Shown: positions 26,626-35,575, counted from the stretch's first letter. The stretch: 64,000 nt of DNA from Solilutibacter tolerans (GCF_900155935.1 NZ_FTLW01000005.1:124001-188000); one strand, 5' to 3'. Translations and numbers: made by a program. Notes: generated by a model not told the origin, from the letters alone.

Positions 26626-26649
26626 AAGCCCCGCTAGCCGGGGCTTTTT
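26626..26649 (+). terminator. Rho-independent terminator of the second cold-shock gene
   Basis: Eight-bp stem (AAGCCCCG with CGGGGCTT), 5-base loop CTAGC, then five T. Confidence 0.85.
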
Positions 26650-26661
26650 CTTGCTACAAGA

Positions 26662-26689
26662 AAAAGACCCGCATTGCTGCGGGTCTTTT
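26662..26689 (-). terminator. Bidirectional terminator, serving the glycine-zipper gene
   Basis: About 12-bp stem (AAAAGACCCGCA with TGCGGGTCTTTT) and 4-base loop, with A/T runs on both sides. It can act on the leftward lipoprotein gene and as a second barrier for the cold-shock transcript. Confidence 0.85.
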
Positions 26690-26708
26690 CGTGGCCTTCA
26701 AGCAAGTA

Positions 26709-27182
26709 TCAGCGCGCCCAAGCGCGACCGTTGTAGACACGGACATGCGAGCCCTGACGGATGCCGCCGATGTCACTCTGCGTCACCACGGTCTCGCGGC
26801 CATCCTGCATGCGCACATAGACGTTGTAGCTGCCACCTGCGCCGGTGCGGTTCTGGATGGCGTTGCCGGCGAGCGCCCCTGCGGCGGCGCCCGCAACGGT
26901 CGCGCTGTTTTGACGGCCTTCGCTATCAGTCTGGTCCTTGGCGATTTCGCGGGCAGCAACAGCGCCGACCACCGCCCCCACGACAGCGCCTGTTGCGCGT
27001 GGCATGGTGCTGCTGCCATTGACCATCTCGATGCGGGTCACGGTACCGCAGTCATAACAACTCGCGCTGGACGGTGGCGGCGCGTTTCCGTAACCGCCGT
27101 AGCCCGGTGAGGTCGTGGCGCAACCCGAGAGTGCGATGGTGGAAGCGGCCAGCGTGGTCATTGCGAGGGTGCGAATATTCAT
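26709..27182 (-). CDS. Glycine-zipper 2TM lipoprotein (SlyB/PcpY-like)
   Basis: 157-aa lipoprotein with lipobox ALSGC (Cys21). A Gly/Pro/Tyr-rich stretch, a CYDCG pair of cysteines, then two glycine-zipper segments (ATGAVVGAVVGAVAA; VAGAAAGALAGNAI) at about residues 63-112. The C-terminal domain ends NGRAWAR and resembles SlyB-family distal domains. Such proteins are outer-membrane lipoproteins linked to envelope integrity. Single gene with its own terminator; a related protein is encoded about 3 kb downstream on the other strand. Confidence 0.87.
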   Translation of the reverse strand: MNIRTLAMTTLAASTIALSGCATTSPGYGGYGNAPPPSSASCYDCGTVTRIEMVNGSSTMPRATGAVVGAVVGAVAAREIAKDQTDSEGRQNSATVAGAAAGALAGNAIQNRTGAGGSYNVYVRMQDGRETVVTQSDIGGIRQGSHVRVYNGRAWAR

Positions 27183-27321
27183 TGCCTGTCTCCTGCGTGG
27201 GGGATGAAGCTGCCATCACGCTAAGCGCCAGCGGGTGAATCAACCGCGAACCCGCAAGATTCAGACAAGACATGTCAGCGCCTGTTCATCGCCGCGTACG
27301 ATGCGTGAAAGGCCAAAACGC

Positions 27322-27345
27322 AAAACGCCCGGGGAATCCGGGCGT
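27322..27345 (-). terminator. Rho-independent terminator after the small cytochrome gene
   Basis: Eight-bp stem (ACGCCCGG with CCGGGCGT) followed, read leftward, by TTTTG. Confidence 0.8.
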
Positions 27346-27370
27346 CGTGTGCTTGAACCATGGTGCTGGA

Positions 27371-27832
27371 TCAGGACTTCTTGAAATCCTCGTGGCAAGC
27401 TTTGCACTGCGCGCCGACCTCGCCCATGGTCGCCTTCAGGCTTTCGCAGCTCAGCGGTGGGTTGGACTGCGCCTTGTCCAATGCGGCACGGAAATTGGCG
27501 GTGTGCGTCACGAAGCGTTCGTCCTTGGCCTCATCACCAAAGGCCGGCTCGATGTCGTCGGCCATCCGGCGCAGGGTCTGCAAGTGCGGAATGGTCTCGT
27601 TGGCCGTGCAGCGGTTCTGCTCGATGTTCTTCTTGAGCTGGCCCATATGCCAGGACTGCACGGTCATCACGCTGTCCGGAAAATGGTCCTGCTTGGCCTG
27701 CCAGCTGCGAATCGCCATCACCGTGCCGACGATACCCAGCACCAGGCCAAGCAACAGCATGAAGAAATAACGGCCGGCAGCAGAAGGTTTGCGTGGGGTG
27801 GCTTCGGTCGGAGTCGACATGGCGGCGCTCAT
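27371..27832 (-). CDS. Membrane-anchored c-type cytochrome, single C-terminal haem site
   Basis: 153 aa with one membrane helix (about residues 21-40; FFMLLLGLVLGIVGTVMAI) and a helical periplasmic domain. The only haem-binding motif, CKACH, is ten residues from the C-terminus, the arrangement of cytochrome c-prime/c556-type four-helix bundles. An axial Met may be among the N-terminal helix methionines. Role unknown. The start is uncertain: ATGs 4 codons downstream and 14 codons upstream are in frame, and none has a strong binding site. Confidence 0.75.
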   Translation of the reverse strand: MSAAMSTPTEATPRKPSAAGRYFFMLLLGLVLGIVGTVMAIRSWQAKQDHFPDSVMTVQSWHMGQLKKNIEQNRCTANETIPHLQTLRRMADDIEPAFGDEAKDERFVTHTANFRAALDKAQSNPPLSCESLKATMGEVGAQCKACHEDFKKS

Positions 27833-27881
27833 CGGTTGATTAGACAGGAATGGCCGCACCTTAGCACGCAACACAAACCGT

Positions 27882-27887
27882 TAAAAT
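27882..27887 (+). promoter_or_regulatory. -10-like element placing the start site at the tcdA ATG
   Basis: TAAAAT ends six bases before the tcdA ATG, so transcription would start at or beside the A of the start codon. TTAGCA 15 bases upstream is a weak -35. No ribosome-binding sequence is seen before the ATG. Confidence 0.35.
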
Positions 27888-27893
27888 CACCTC

Positions 27894-28688
27894 ATGAATA
27901 CGGAATCAAAGGCGCGGTTTTCCGGCGTCGAACGTTTGTATGGTCAGGGTGCGCTGGATCGACTGGCGTCCGTGCACGTGTGCGTGGTTGGTATCGGAGG
28001 GGTCGGTTCGTGGGTAGTTGAAGCGCTCGCACGCAGCGGTATCGGCAAACTGACCCTGATCGATGCCGACGATATCTGCGTCTCCAATACCAATCGCCAG
28101 CTACCCGCGCTGGATGGCGCTTATGGCCGCAACAAGGTCGATGTCATGGCTGAGCGTTGCCGCGCGATCAATCCTGAGATCGACATCGATGCGGTTAGCT
28201 CATTCCTGACGCCCTCCAACATGGAGGCGTTATTGGGAGGTGGCTTCGATCTGGTGCTGGATGCGTGTGACAGTTTCCGAACCAAAGTGGAAATGATTGC
28301 CTACTGCCGTCGCCGCAAGCAGCCGATCATCACTGTGGGCGCAGCCGGTGGTCGCACCGATGTCACCCAGGTTCGCGTGCGTGATCTTTCGCGCACCGAA
28401 CATGACGCGATGTTGTCACTGATCCGCAAAAAATTGCGTGGCGAGTTCAACTTCCCAAAGAATCATGACCGTTACTTTGGCGTGCCGGCTATATATTCGC
28501 TGGAGAACGTGCGTTATCCGCAGGCCGATGGCAGCGTGTGCGGCATTCGCCCGAAGATGGGGCCTGACGAGGCGCTCAAGCTCGATTGCGGGGCAGGGCT
28601 GGGTGCGGCCACACATATCACCGGGACATTTGCATTCGCGGCCGTGGGCAAGGCATTGGAGATGTTGCTCAAGCCGAAGAAGGCATGA
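27894..28688 (+). CDS. tcdA: tRNA threonylcarbamoyladenosine dehydratase
   Basis: E1-like ATP-dependent enzyme that cyclises t6A at position 37 of ANN-decoding tRNAs to ct6A, 264 aa. The Rossmann nucleotide loop is GIGGVGSW near residues 33-40, the ATP-site Asp/Arg pair is in DADDICVSNTNRQ near 58-70, and DACDSF near 122 is the family's distal motif. Known members need a CsdA/CsdE sulfur system, none of which is in this window. It converges on tatD. Confidence 0.92.
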   Translation: MNTESKARFSGVERLYGQGALDRLASVHVCVVGIGGVGSWVVEALARSGIGKLTLIDADDICVSNTNRQLPALDGAYGRNKVDVMAERCRAINPEIDIDAVSSFLTPSNMEALLGGGFDLVLDACDSFRTKVEMIAYCRRRKQPIITVGAAGGRTDVTQVRVRDLSRTEHDAMLSLIRKKLRGEFNFPKNHDRYFGVPAIYSLENVRYPQADGSVCGIRPKMGPDEALKLDCGAGLGAATHITGTFAFAAVGKALEMLLKPKKA

Positions 28689-28702
28689 GTTGATTTCGTT
28701 GC

Positions 28703-29479
28703 CTAGGAGACATTGATGCCGAACATTCGTTCGGCATTCGCGGTCGTTGCGGCGGCAATTGCTTCGCGGCTTTCAGAGCGCAGCTCGGCAATTACATCCA
28801 GCACGACTGGCAAGCGAGCGGGTTCGTTGCGTTGTCCGCGCCAAGCCGCATCCGGTTGGTCGGGCGAGTCGGTTTCCAACAACAAGTAATCGAGCGGCAT
28901 CGTTGCTACCAATCGCCTTAATCGCTGCGCACGGTCATAGGTGACCGGACCACCAATCCCGAGCATGTAACCCAGTTTGTAGAGCTGTTCGGCCTGTTCA
29001 GGGCTGCCTGCGAAGCTATGGATCACGCCGCGGACGGGCGCGAAACGGCGCAGGGTGGCGATCACGGCATCGACGGCGCGACGGGCATGCACGATCACCG
29101 GCAGCTCAAATTCACGGGCGAGTGCGAGTTGCGCTTCGAAATAATGTTGCTGCTGATCGCGGTTCAGCTGGTCAAGGAAATAGTCCAGGCCGATCTCGCC
29201 CACGGCCACGCCATCACCCGACGTCAGTCTTTCGCGCAACGTGACCAGATGATGGGGTTCATGATCAGGCAGGTAGACCGGGTGCAGGCCATAGGCGGCA
29301 TGCAAACATGGGTCGGATGCGCAAACTTCGTGCAAGCGTGGCCAGCCTTTGGCATCAATGGCCGGCACTATCTGGGCGACCACGCCTGCATCACGCGCAC
29401 GCGCGAGGGCTTCGATGCGATCTACATCGAATGCATCGACATCGAAATGGCTATGGCTATCGACAAGCCGCATCGGCAA
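28703..29479 (-). CDS. TatD-family metal-dependent hydrolase
   Basis: 258 aa TIM-barrel hydrolase. The metal motif is DSHSHFD near residues 7-13, GEIGLDYF near 94, HAR near 129, IHSFAG near 148, and TDSPDQ near 204. The family comprises 3'-5' DNA/RNA exonucleases or YjjV-like hydrolases. It follows the DUF6116 gene by three bases on the same strand, so the two are probably co-transcribed. Confidence 0.9.
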   Translation of the reverse strand: MPMRLVDSHSHFDVDAFDVDRIEALARARDAGVVAQIVPAIDAKGWPRLHEVCASDPCLHAAYGLHPVYLPDHEPHHLVTLRERLTSGDGVAVGEIGLDYFLDQLNRDQQQHYFEAQLALAREFELPVIVHARRAVDAVIATLRRFAPVRGVIHSFAGSPEQAEQLYKLGYMLGIGGPVTYDRAQRLRRLVATMPLDYLLLETDSPDQPDAAWRGQRNEPARLPVVLDVIAELRSESREAIAAATTANAERMFGINVS

Positions 29480-29482
29480 GCC

Positions 29483-29722
29483 TCAGCGACGCGTGGCGGA
29501 GCCATCGATAGGCGACTTGCCGTCATCGACGACTGATTTGTTGCGATCTTTCCAGTTGGCCAATACCAACGTGCCGAGGCCGAGCAGGATCTCGTCGATG
29601 AAGGGAATTACGTCCGGAACAATCACGTTGATCACGAACAGCGCACCCACCAGTTTGAACAGGGTAGGGTGCTTGAGCTTGCGGGCCCAGTTAAGGAAAG
29701 GAGCGAGGAAAAGGCGATTCAT
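29483..29722 (-). CDS. DUF6116-type small membrane protein
   Basis: 79 aa with one or two hydrophobic helices (LFKLVGALFVINVIVPDVIPF; EILLGLGTLVLANW), then a charged tail. The pattern matches a family I know from Xanthomonadaceae as DUF6116, function unknown. The ATG is chosen because GGGGA lies upstream and the longer frame has no better start. First gene of a pair with tatD. Confidence 0.72.
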   Translation of the reverse strand: MNRLFLAPFLNWARKLKHPTLFKLVGALFVINVIVPDVIPFIDEILLGLGTLVLANWKDRNKSVVDDGKSPIDGSATRR

Positions 29723-29940
29723 CGTGATGTCCCCGGCAGCGACTCGCTGCCTGTGTTGAAACGCTAGCACGTTGGGAGACGGGTGCTCGCATGCGTCACT
29801 TTTGGTGAGTTCGTGTTCACGAAAGTCCAGTTCAGGCAGGCGTCATCTAAAACGGCCTGCAGCCTGCCTTTGTTCAGCCGCACCGCGCTTGAATGCCTAT
29901 GTCGAACGCAGGCGGAGATCCGCCGAAGGAGAACAAGATT

Positions 29941-30744
29941 ATGTATATCGACAACAAAATTCTCGCTGTTGCGTTGGGTTCGTTGCTGGTGGGTGGCGGC
30001 GCCGTGGCGGCATACCAGAGCCTGCAGTCCGCCCCTGCGCCGACATCCGCCAACACCATGGTTGGTGCACAGCCGGGCATGCCGAAGAGCGATGCTGAAG
30101 TCGCGCCGCTGAACCTGACGGCGGGCTCGGACGTGGCGTTTGCGCCGATCGTTTCTGTCAAACCCGTGACCAGTAAGCAAGCCCGTTATGCGACCGTGCT
30201 GGACGTGGATCCGGTGAGCCGCAGCGTGGCGCAGCAAAAGCCGCGTCAGGAGTGCCGCGATGTGCCGGTGACCCAGCGCATGCCGGAGCGTGATGGCAAC
30301 GTGGGCGGTACGGTCGCCGGGGCCGTGATCGGCGGCCTGATCGGCAACCAGTTGGGCAAGGATCGCAGCAGTGACCGTCGCAAGATCGAGACGGCCGCAG
30401 GCGCGGTGGGCGGTGCCTTCGCCGGCCGCTACATCGACCAGCGCCACGTGGGCGGTCGTGTGGTGCAGACCACCGAGCGTCAGTGCAATACGGTCACCGA
30501 TACGATCAACACCAGCAAGGTCATCGGCTATGACGTGACCTTCCGTAATCCGGATGGGACGACGGGCATGAAGCGGATGTCCAGCAAGCCGGGCTCGCGG
30601 ATCAGTCTGGGCAGTGCCAGCACGACCACCGGCTACGACGTGACCTACAAGCTGGACGGCGAGGAGCGCGTGGTGCGGATGGATGAGCGTCCCAGTGTGG
30701 ACCGCTTCCGCGTGGTGGATGGCCAGGTCATCACCAAGGGTTGA
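29941..30744 (+). CDS. Glycine-zipper 2TM-domain envelope protein
   Basis: 267 aa. An N-terminal hydrophobic segment (about residues 7-24) is a signal anchor or signal peptide without a lipobox Cys. A linker, a CRDVPV segment, and two glycine-zipper helices (VGGTVAGAVIGGLIGNQLG; AAGAVGGAFAGRYI) at about 120-160 follow. The C-terminal half repeats YDVT-type strands (VIGYDVTFRNPDG and TTGYDVTYKLDGE). The ATG follows GAAGGAGAA. Function unknown, probably periplasmic or outer-membrane. Confidence 0.83.
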   Translation: MYIDNKILAVALGSLLVGGGAVAAYQSLQSAPAPTSANTMVGAQPGMPKSDAEVAPLNLTAGSDVAFAPIVSVKPVTSKQARYATVLDVDPVSRSVAQQKPRQECRDVPVTQRMPERDGNVGGTVAGAVIGGLIGNQLGKDRSSDRRKIETAAGAVGGAFAGRYIDQRHVGGRVVQTTERQCNTVTDTINTSKVIGYDVTFRNPDGTTGMKRMSSKPGSRISLGSASTTTGYDVTYKLDGEERVVRMDERPSVDRFRVVDGQVITKG

Positions 30745-30771
30745 TCGGGCCCAACACACGTAAGCGAATGG

Positions 30772-30798
30772 AACGGGAGCCAGAAATGGCTCCCGTTT
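30772..30798 (+). terminator. Stem-loop terminator after the glycine-zipper gene
   Basis: Perfect 11-bp stem (AACGGGAGCCA with TGGCTCCCGTT) closed by a GAAA loop; short T tail. Confidence 0.75.
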
Positions 30799-30862
30799 CC
30801 GTGTGGGGGGTGGGTAAAATGATGGACTTGTTTGACTTCATTCCTCTGGAACCGACCCCGCC

Positions 30863-32026
30863 ATGGCCCTGCATCCCTACGATTTGTACGACGTCCGCTC
30901 CCTGCTCAGCGAAGAGGAGCGCGCCGTCCAGGACACCGTGGCCCGGTTCACCGACGAACGCGTGCTGCCGATCATCGGCGGCTGTTTCGACCGTGGCGAG
31001 TTTCCCAAGGAACTGATCCCCGAGATGGCCGAGCTGGGCCTCTTGGGCAGCACCTTGCCGGAGGAATACGGCTGTGCCGGCCTCAATGCCGTTAGCTATG
31101 GCCTGATCTGCCAGGAGCTGGAGCGCGGCGATAGCGGCATCCGTAGTTTCGCCAGCGTGCAGTCATCGCTGTGCATGTACCCGATCTACGCCTACGGCAG
31201 CGAAGAACAGCGCCAGCGCTGGCTGCCCGATATGGCCGCCGGCAAGGTGATCGGTTGCTTCGGCCTGACCGAGCCGCACGGTGGCTCCGACCCGGCCAAT
31301 ATGAAGACCCACGCCAAGCGCGATGGCGATGACTGGGTGATCAACGGCAGCAAGATGTGGATCACCAACGGCAACCTGGCGGACATCGCCATCGTCTGGG
31401 CACAGACCGATGACGGCATCCAAGGATTCATCGTCGAGAAGGACATGCCGGGCTTCACCGCCCAGGTGATCAAGCACAAGATGAGCCTGCGCGCCTCGGT
31501 CACCAGCGCGCTGTTCTTCGACAACGTACGCTTGCCCGACAGCAGCCGCCTGCCGAACGTGAAGGGGCTGAAGGGCCCGCTGGGCTGCCTGACCCAGGCC
31601 CGCTACGGCATCACCTGGGGCCCGATTGGCGCGGCCATCGCCTGCCTGGATGAGGCGCTCAGCTACAGCAAGGAACGCATCCTGTTCGATCGCCCGGTGG
31701 CGGCGACGCAGAGCGCGCAGTTGAAGATGGCCGATTGGGCGCGTCGCATCACGTCGGCGCAGCTGCTCTCGCTGCAGCTGGGGCGCTTGAAGGATGCGGG
31801 CAATATGCAGCCCACGCAGGTCAGCTTGGCCAAGTGGAACAACTGCCGCATGGCGATTGATATCGCCCGCGAAGCGCGTGATCTCCTCGGCGGCGCCGGC
31901 ATCACCACCGAGCATTCGCCGATCCGCCACGCGCTGAATCTGGAATCGGTCATCACCTACGAGGGTACCGAGACGGTGCACCAGCTGGTCGTGGGCCGCG
32001 AGCTGACCGGCATCAACGCATTCTGA
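30863..32026 (+). CDS. gcdH: Glutaryl-CoA dehydrogenase (acyl-CoA dehydrogenase family)
   Basis: FAD enzyme of lysine/tryptophan degradation, oxidising and decarboxylating glutaryl-CoA to crotonyl-CoA. 387 aa. The FAD-binding LTEPHGGSDP lies near residues 134-143, WITNG near 170, and the catalytic Glu is in TYEGTETVHQLV near 365. RSFASVQSSL near 95 is typical of glutaryl-CoA dehydrogenases rather than other acyl-CoA dehydrogenases. TAAAAT about 43 bases upstream may be its -10. Confidence 0.9.
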   Translation: MALHPYDLYDVRSLLSEEERAVQDTVARFTDERVLPIIGGCFDRGEFPKELIPEMAELGLLGSTLPEEYGCAGLNAVSYGLICQELERGDSGIRSFASVQSSLCMYPIYAYGSEEQRQRWLPDMAAGKVIGCFGLTEPHGGSDPANMKTHAKRDGDDWVINGSKMWITNGNLADIAIVWAQTDDGIQGFIVEKDMPGFTAQVIKHKMSLRASVTSALFFDNVRLPDSSRLPNVKGLKGPLGCLTQARYGITWGPIGAAIACLDEALSYSKERILFDRPVAATQSAQLKMADWARRITSAQLLSLQLGRLKDAGNMQPTQVSLAKWNNCRMAIDIAREARDLLGGAGITTEHSPIRHALNLESVITYEGTETVHQLVVGRELTGINAF

Positions 32027-32037
32027 TCGCGTCGGCG

Positions 32038-32625
32038 ATGGACTGCGCCAGCGCCCACGCCGCATGGTTCAACCGGTTGCGCGAAGGCGCGCCGGTGCTG
32101 GAGACCGCAAGGCTGACCTTGCGTGTCCCGGCCATCGAGGACTTCGAGCGTTTTGCCGAGATGTTTGCCGACCCTGCGACGCATCACATCGGCGGGCCGC
32201 TGACCCGCGGCGACGCATGGCGGCGCTTCCTGCAGATGCCGGGCGCGTGGTTTACCCAAGGCTTCGGCATGTTCTCCATCATCGAGACATCGTCTGGTTT
32301 GTTCGTGGGGCAGGCAGGCCCTTGGAAACCGGATGGCTGGCCCGGCACCGAAGTCGGCTATGCCTTGCATCCGCAAGGTCGCGGCAAGGGCTACACCGTG
32401 GAAGCCTGCACCGCGGCCATTGACTTCGCCTTCGACGTGCTGGGTTGGGAGGAGGTGATCCAGTCGATTGATGCTGCCAACATTTCGTCGCAAAAAGTGG
32501 CCGAACGGCTGGGGGCGACGAATCGCGGCTTGGGCATCTTCCAGCCGCCGCATGACACCTTGAAGATCAATATCTGGGGCCAGTCGCGTGAGGAATGGAT
32601 GGCACGCAGGAATCCAACCTCATGA
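32038..32625 (+). CDS. RimJ/RimL-type GNAT N-acetyltransferase
   Basis: 195 aa. Residues about 20-185 form a GNAT domain: LETARLTLRVP at the start, the acetyl-CoA loop PQGRGKGYTVEA near 119-130, and ANISSQKVAERLGA near 146-160. This is the layout of ribosomal-protein/aminoglycoside-type acetyltransferases; the substrate is unknown. It begins 11 bp after gcdH and overlaps the next gene's ATG. Confidence 0.87.
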   Translation: MDCASAHAAWFNRLREGAPVLETARLTLRVPAIEDFERFAEMFADPATHHIGGPLTRGDAWRRFLQMPGAWFTQGFGMFSIIETSSGLFVGQAGPWKPDGWPGTEVGYALHPQGRGKGYTVEACTAAIDFAFDVLGWEEVIQSIDAANISSQKVAERLGATNRGLGIFQPPHDTLKINIWGQSREEWMARRNPTS

Positions 32626-33263
32626 ATACCGTCTACGGGTTTTCGCCTTCCGGCAACTGCCACAAGGTGAAGCTGCTGCTCGAACAACTCGGGCAGCCCT
32701 ACCACTGGGTGGAAATCAACAGCGCCGTCGGCGAGACGCGCACATCCGATTACCTTGCCAAGAATCCGAACGGCAAGGTGCCGATGCTAGAAACCGGCGA
32801 TGGCCGCGTGCTGGTCGAGTCCAACGCGATCCTTTACTGGCTGGCGCGAGGGAGTGCTTGTTGGCCCGAGGACCCTTGGCAGCAATCCCAGGCGCTGTCC
32901 TGGATGTTCTTCGAGCAATACAGCCATGAGCCGTACATCGCCGTGGCGCGCTTCATCGCCGGCTGGACGCCGATGGATTCGCCGCGTCGTGCCGACTTGC
33001 CGATGCTGCGTCAGCGCGGCCACGCGGCACTCAAGGTGATGGAGCGGCATCTGGCGTCCGACGTGTGGTTCAGCGGATCCGCGTACGGGATCGCCGACAT
33101 CAGTCTTTACGCGTACACGCACGTCGCGCCGCATGGCGGCATCCCGTTGGATGCTTATCCGGCGATACGTGAATGGATCGCGCGCGTCGAAGCGACGCCC
33201 GGCTTCGTGCCCATGGCGCTACCCGATGAACATGCTGCGGCACTCATCGCCCAATCTTCCTGA
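32622..33263 (+). CDS. Glutathione S-transferase family protein (second)
   Basis: 213 aa. The N-terminal thioredoxin-like half has SPSGNCHKVKLLLEQLG with the Ser/Cys active-site area near residues 6-11, and NPNGKVPML with the cis-Pro near 50. The C-terminal helical half has YGIADISLYAYTH near 150-163. The ATG overlaps the acetyltransferase stop (ATGA), indicating coupling; an earlier in-frame ATG nine codons upstream is less likely. Substrate unknown. Confidence 0.88.
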   Translation: MNTVYGFSPSGNCHKVKLLLEQLGQPYHWVEINSAVGETRTSDYLAKNPNGKVPMLETGDGRVLVESNAILYWLARGSACWPEDPWQQSQALSWMFFEQYSHEPYIAVARFIAGWTPMDSPRRADLPMLRQRGHAALKVMERHLASDVWFSGSAYGIADISLYAYTHVAPHGGIPLDAYPAIREWIARVEATPGFVPMALPDEHAAALIAQSS

Positions 33264-33287
33264 CATTACAGACATCATTCTTCCATC

Positions 33288-35561
33288 ATGACTTTCGCTG
33301 CTGTCCCCAATCCGATCCCCGCCCGCATGAAGGGCGTCAACCGCGCCGAAATCTGCGATGTCAATTTCGTCGAGTTCGTGAAGCAATGGGACGGCCCGAA
33401 GGACATGCGTCCTGCCCCGCACGAGCCCATCCTCGAAGGCAGCGGGCTGGATGCACAGGGCTTTCGTGAACTGTTCGAATCGCAACTGATCTCCCGCCAT
33501 CTGGACCTGATGGCGCGCGTGCTGCGGGTGCAGAACAAGGTCTTCTACACGATTGGCTCCAGCGGCCACGAAGGTAATGCGATGGTCGCGCGGGCGACGC
33601 GGCATACCGATCCCGCCTTCCTGCATTACCGCAGCGGCGGCTTCATGGCAGAGCGTTTCCGCAAGTTGCCGGCCATGGATCCGATCATGGATTCGGCGCT
33701 GAGCTTCGCGGCCAGCGCGGAAGATCCGGCCAGCGGTGGCCGCCACAAGGTCTGGGGCTCCAAGCCGCTGTGGGTGTTGCCGCAGACCTCCACCATCGCC
33801 TCGCATTTGCCGAAGGCGCTGGGCACGGCGATCGCGATCGAGGCCGGCCGTCGCATCGGCCATCAACTGCCGATCCCTGATGACAGCATCGCCATCTGTT
33901 CGTTCGGTGATGCGTCGGCCAACCACGCCACCGCGCAGACCGCATTCAACGCGGCCAGTTGGACGGCGTATCAAAAGTTGCCGGCGCCCGTGTTGTATGT
34001 GTGCGAAGACAACGGCATCGGCATCTCGGTGAAGACGCCGGGCGGCTGGATTGGCGAGTCGTTCCGCAACCGCCCCGACCTGGATTATTTCTACGCCGAC
34101 GGCCTGGACCTGGCGAACGGGTATGCGGACGTGGTGCGCGCGGTCGAGCATTGCCGTCGCACCCGTCGCCCGACCTTCTTGCACCTGCGCACCACGCGCA
34201 TCATGGGTCACGCCGGCACCGACTTCGAGATTGAATGGCGCAGCTTTGAAGAGCTGTGCGCGGTCGAGGCGACGGATCCACTCTTGCGCAGTGCATCGAT
34301 CGCGCTCGAATCCGGGTTGATGACCAAGCTGGAGATCCTGGCGCTGTACGAGGAAACCCGGCAAAAATGTTTCGCCGCGGCAGAAGATGCAGACAAGCGT
34401 CCGCGCATCGAGACCTTGGACGAGGTCATGCGTCCGCTCGCACCGTACACGCCGGACAAGGTGCATGCCGAAGCCACACGAAATGATTACGGCGCGACGC
34501 GCGAGCAAGTCTTCGGCGGTGAAGAAAAACTCCCCGAAACCCTGCCGCCACGCCACATGGCGATCCAGATCAACAACGCCCTGCACGATGTCATGGCGAA
34601 GTATCCGAGCACCTTGTTGTTTGGCGAGGACGTCGCGCAGAAGGGCGGCGTGTACACGGTCACTAAGGGCCTGCACAAAGCCTTCGGCAATCGACGCGTG
34701 TTCAACACTTTGCTCGACGAGACGATGATCCTCGGCATGGCGCAGGGCTTCGCCAACATGGGGATGTTGCCGATCCCGGAGATCCAATACCTGGCCTACC
34801 TGCACAACGCGATTGACCAGATCCGCGGTGAGGCGGCGAGTTTGCAGTTTTTCAGCAACGATCATTTCCGCAATCCGATGGTGGTGCGCATCGCAGGGCT
34901 CGGTTATCAGCGCGGCTTCGGTGGCCACTTCCACAACGACAATTCGATCACGCCATTACGCGACATCCCCGGCATCGTGGTGGGTTGTCCCAGTCGAGGC
35001 GATGATGCGGCGATGATGCTGCGCACGCTCACTGCATTGGCGAAAGTCGATGGCCGTGTGACCGTGTTCCTCGAACCCATCGCGCTGTACATGACCAAAG
35101 ATTTGTACGAACCCGGCGATGGCCAGTGGCTGACCCATTACCCGCCGCCGGATCAGGCCTTGGTCTTGGGCGAGGAGCGCGCCTACAACGCCGACGCCAC
35201 CGATTGCGTGATCTTCAGCTACGGCAATGGGATGCCGATGAGTCTGCGCGCGGCGCGTGAGATCGAAAAGAAGCACGGCTGGAAGGTGCGCGTGGTCGAT
35301 CTGCGCTGGCTGGTGCCGCTGAACCATATCGCCATCGCCAAGCATGCGGGCGAGTGCAAACGCATTCTGGTGGTGGACGAAGGTCGCTTCAGCGCCGGCA
35401 TCGGCGAAGGCGTGATCACCGCGATCACCGAGGCAGGCTTCGGCGGCAAACCGCTCAAGCGCGTGGTGGGTGCGGATACCTACACGCCGCTCGCGGGCGC
35501 GGCTTTTCTGGTGATTCCGAAGGATGAGGACATCGTTGCGGCGGCGGCGGCCTTGCACTAA
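33288..35561 (+). CDS. Fused branched-chain 2-oxoacid dehydrogenase E1 (alpha+beta)
   Basis: 757-aa thiamine-diphosphate enzyme joining both E1 subunits. The alpha half (about residues 1-420) has FLHYRSGGFM, the ThDP motif GDASANHATAQTAFN and CEDNGIGIS; the beta half (about 425-757) has LFGEDVAQKGGVY and VVDEGRFSAGIGE. It oxidatively decarboxylates branched-chain or related 2-oxoacids. No E2 or E3 gene is near. Single-chain E1 fusions are known in several bacteria. It converges on ygfZ. Confidence 0.9.
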   Translation: MTFAAVPNPIPARMKGVNRAEICDVNFVEFVKQWDGPKDMRPAPHEPILEGSGLDAQGFRELFESQLISRHLDLMARVLRVQNKVFYTIGSSGHEGNAMVARATRHTDPAFLHYRSGGFMAERFRKLPAMDPIMDSALSFAASAEDPASGGRHKVWGSKPLWVLPQTSTIASHLPKALGTAIAIEAGRRIGHQLPIPDDSIAICSFGDASANHATAQTAFNAASWTAYQKLPAPVLYVCEDNGIGISVKTPGGWIGESFRNRPDLDYFYADGLDLANGYADVVRAVEHCRRTRRPTFLHLRTTRIMGHAGTDFEIEWRSFEELCAVEATDPLLRSASIALESGLMTKLEILALYEETRQKCFAAAEDADKRPRIETLDEVMRPLAPYTPDKVHAEATRNDYGATREQVFGGEEKLPETLPPRHMAIQINNALHDVMAKYPSTLLFGEDVAQKGGVYTVTKGLHKAFGNRRVFNTLLDETMILGMAQGFANMGMLPIPEIQYLAYLHNAIDQIRGEAASLQFFSNDHFRNPMVVRIAGLGYQRGFGGHFHNDNSITPLRDIPGIVVGCPSRGDDAAMMLRTLTALAKVDGRVTVFLEPIALYMTKDLYEPGDGQWLTHYPPPDQALVLGEERAYNADATDCVIFSYGNGMPMSLRAAREIEKKHGWKVRVVDLRWLVPLNHIAIAKHAGECKRILVVDEGRFSAGIGEGVITAITEAGFGGKPLKRVVGADTYTPLAGAAFLVIPKDEDIVAAAAALH

Positions 35562-35575
35562 ACCGAAGCGCCCGC

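Noticed and set aside
29764-30759. 331-codon His/Arg-rich frame on the reverse strand
   Set aside because: It covers the glycine-zipper gene, which has a strong ribosome-binding site and signal segment.
33219-34934. 571-codon frame opposite the E1 dehydrogenase gene
   Set aside because: Antisense shadow of a clear ThDP enzyme.
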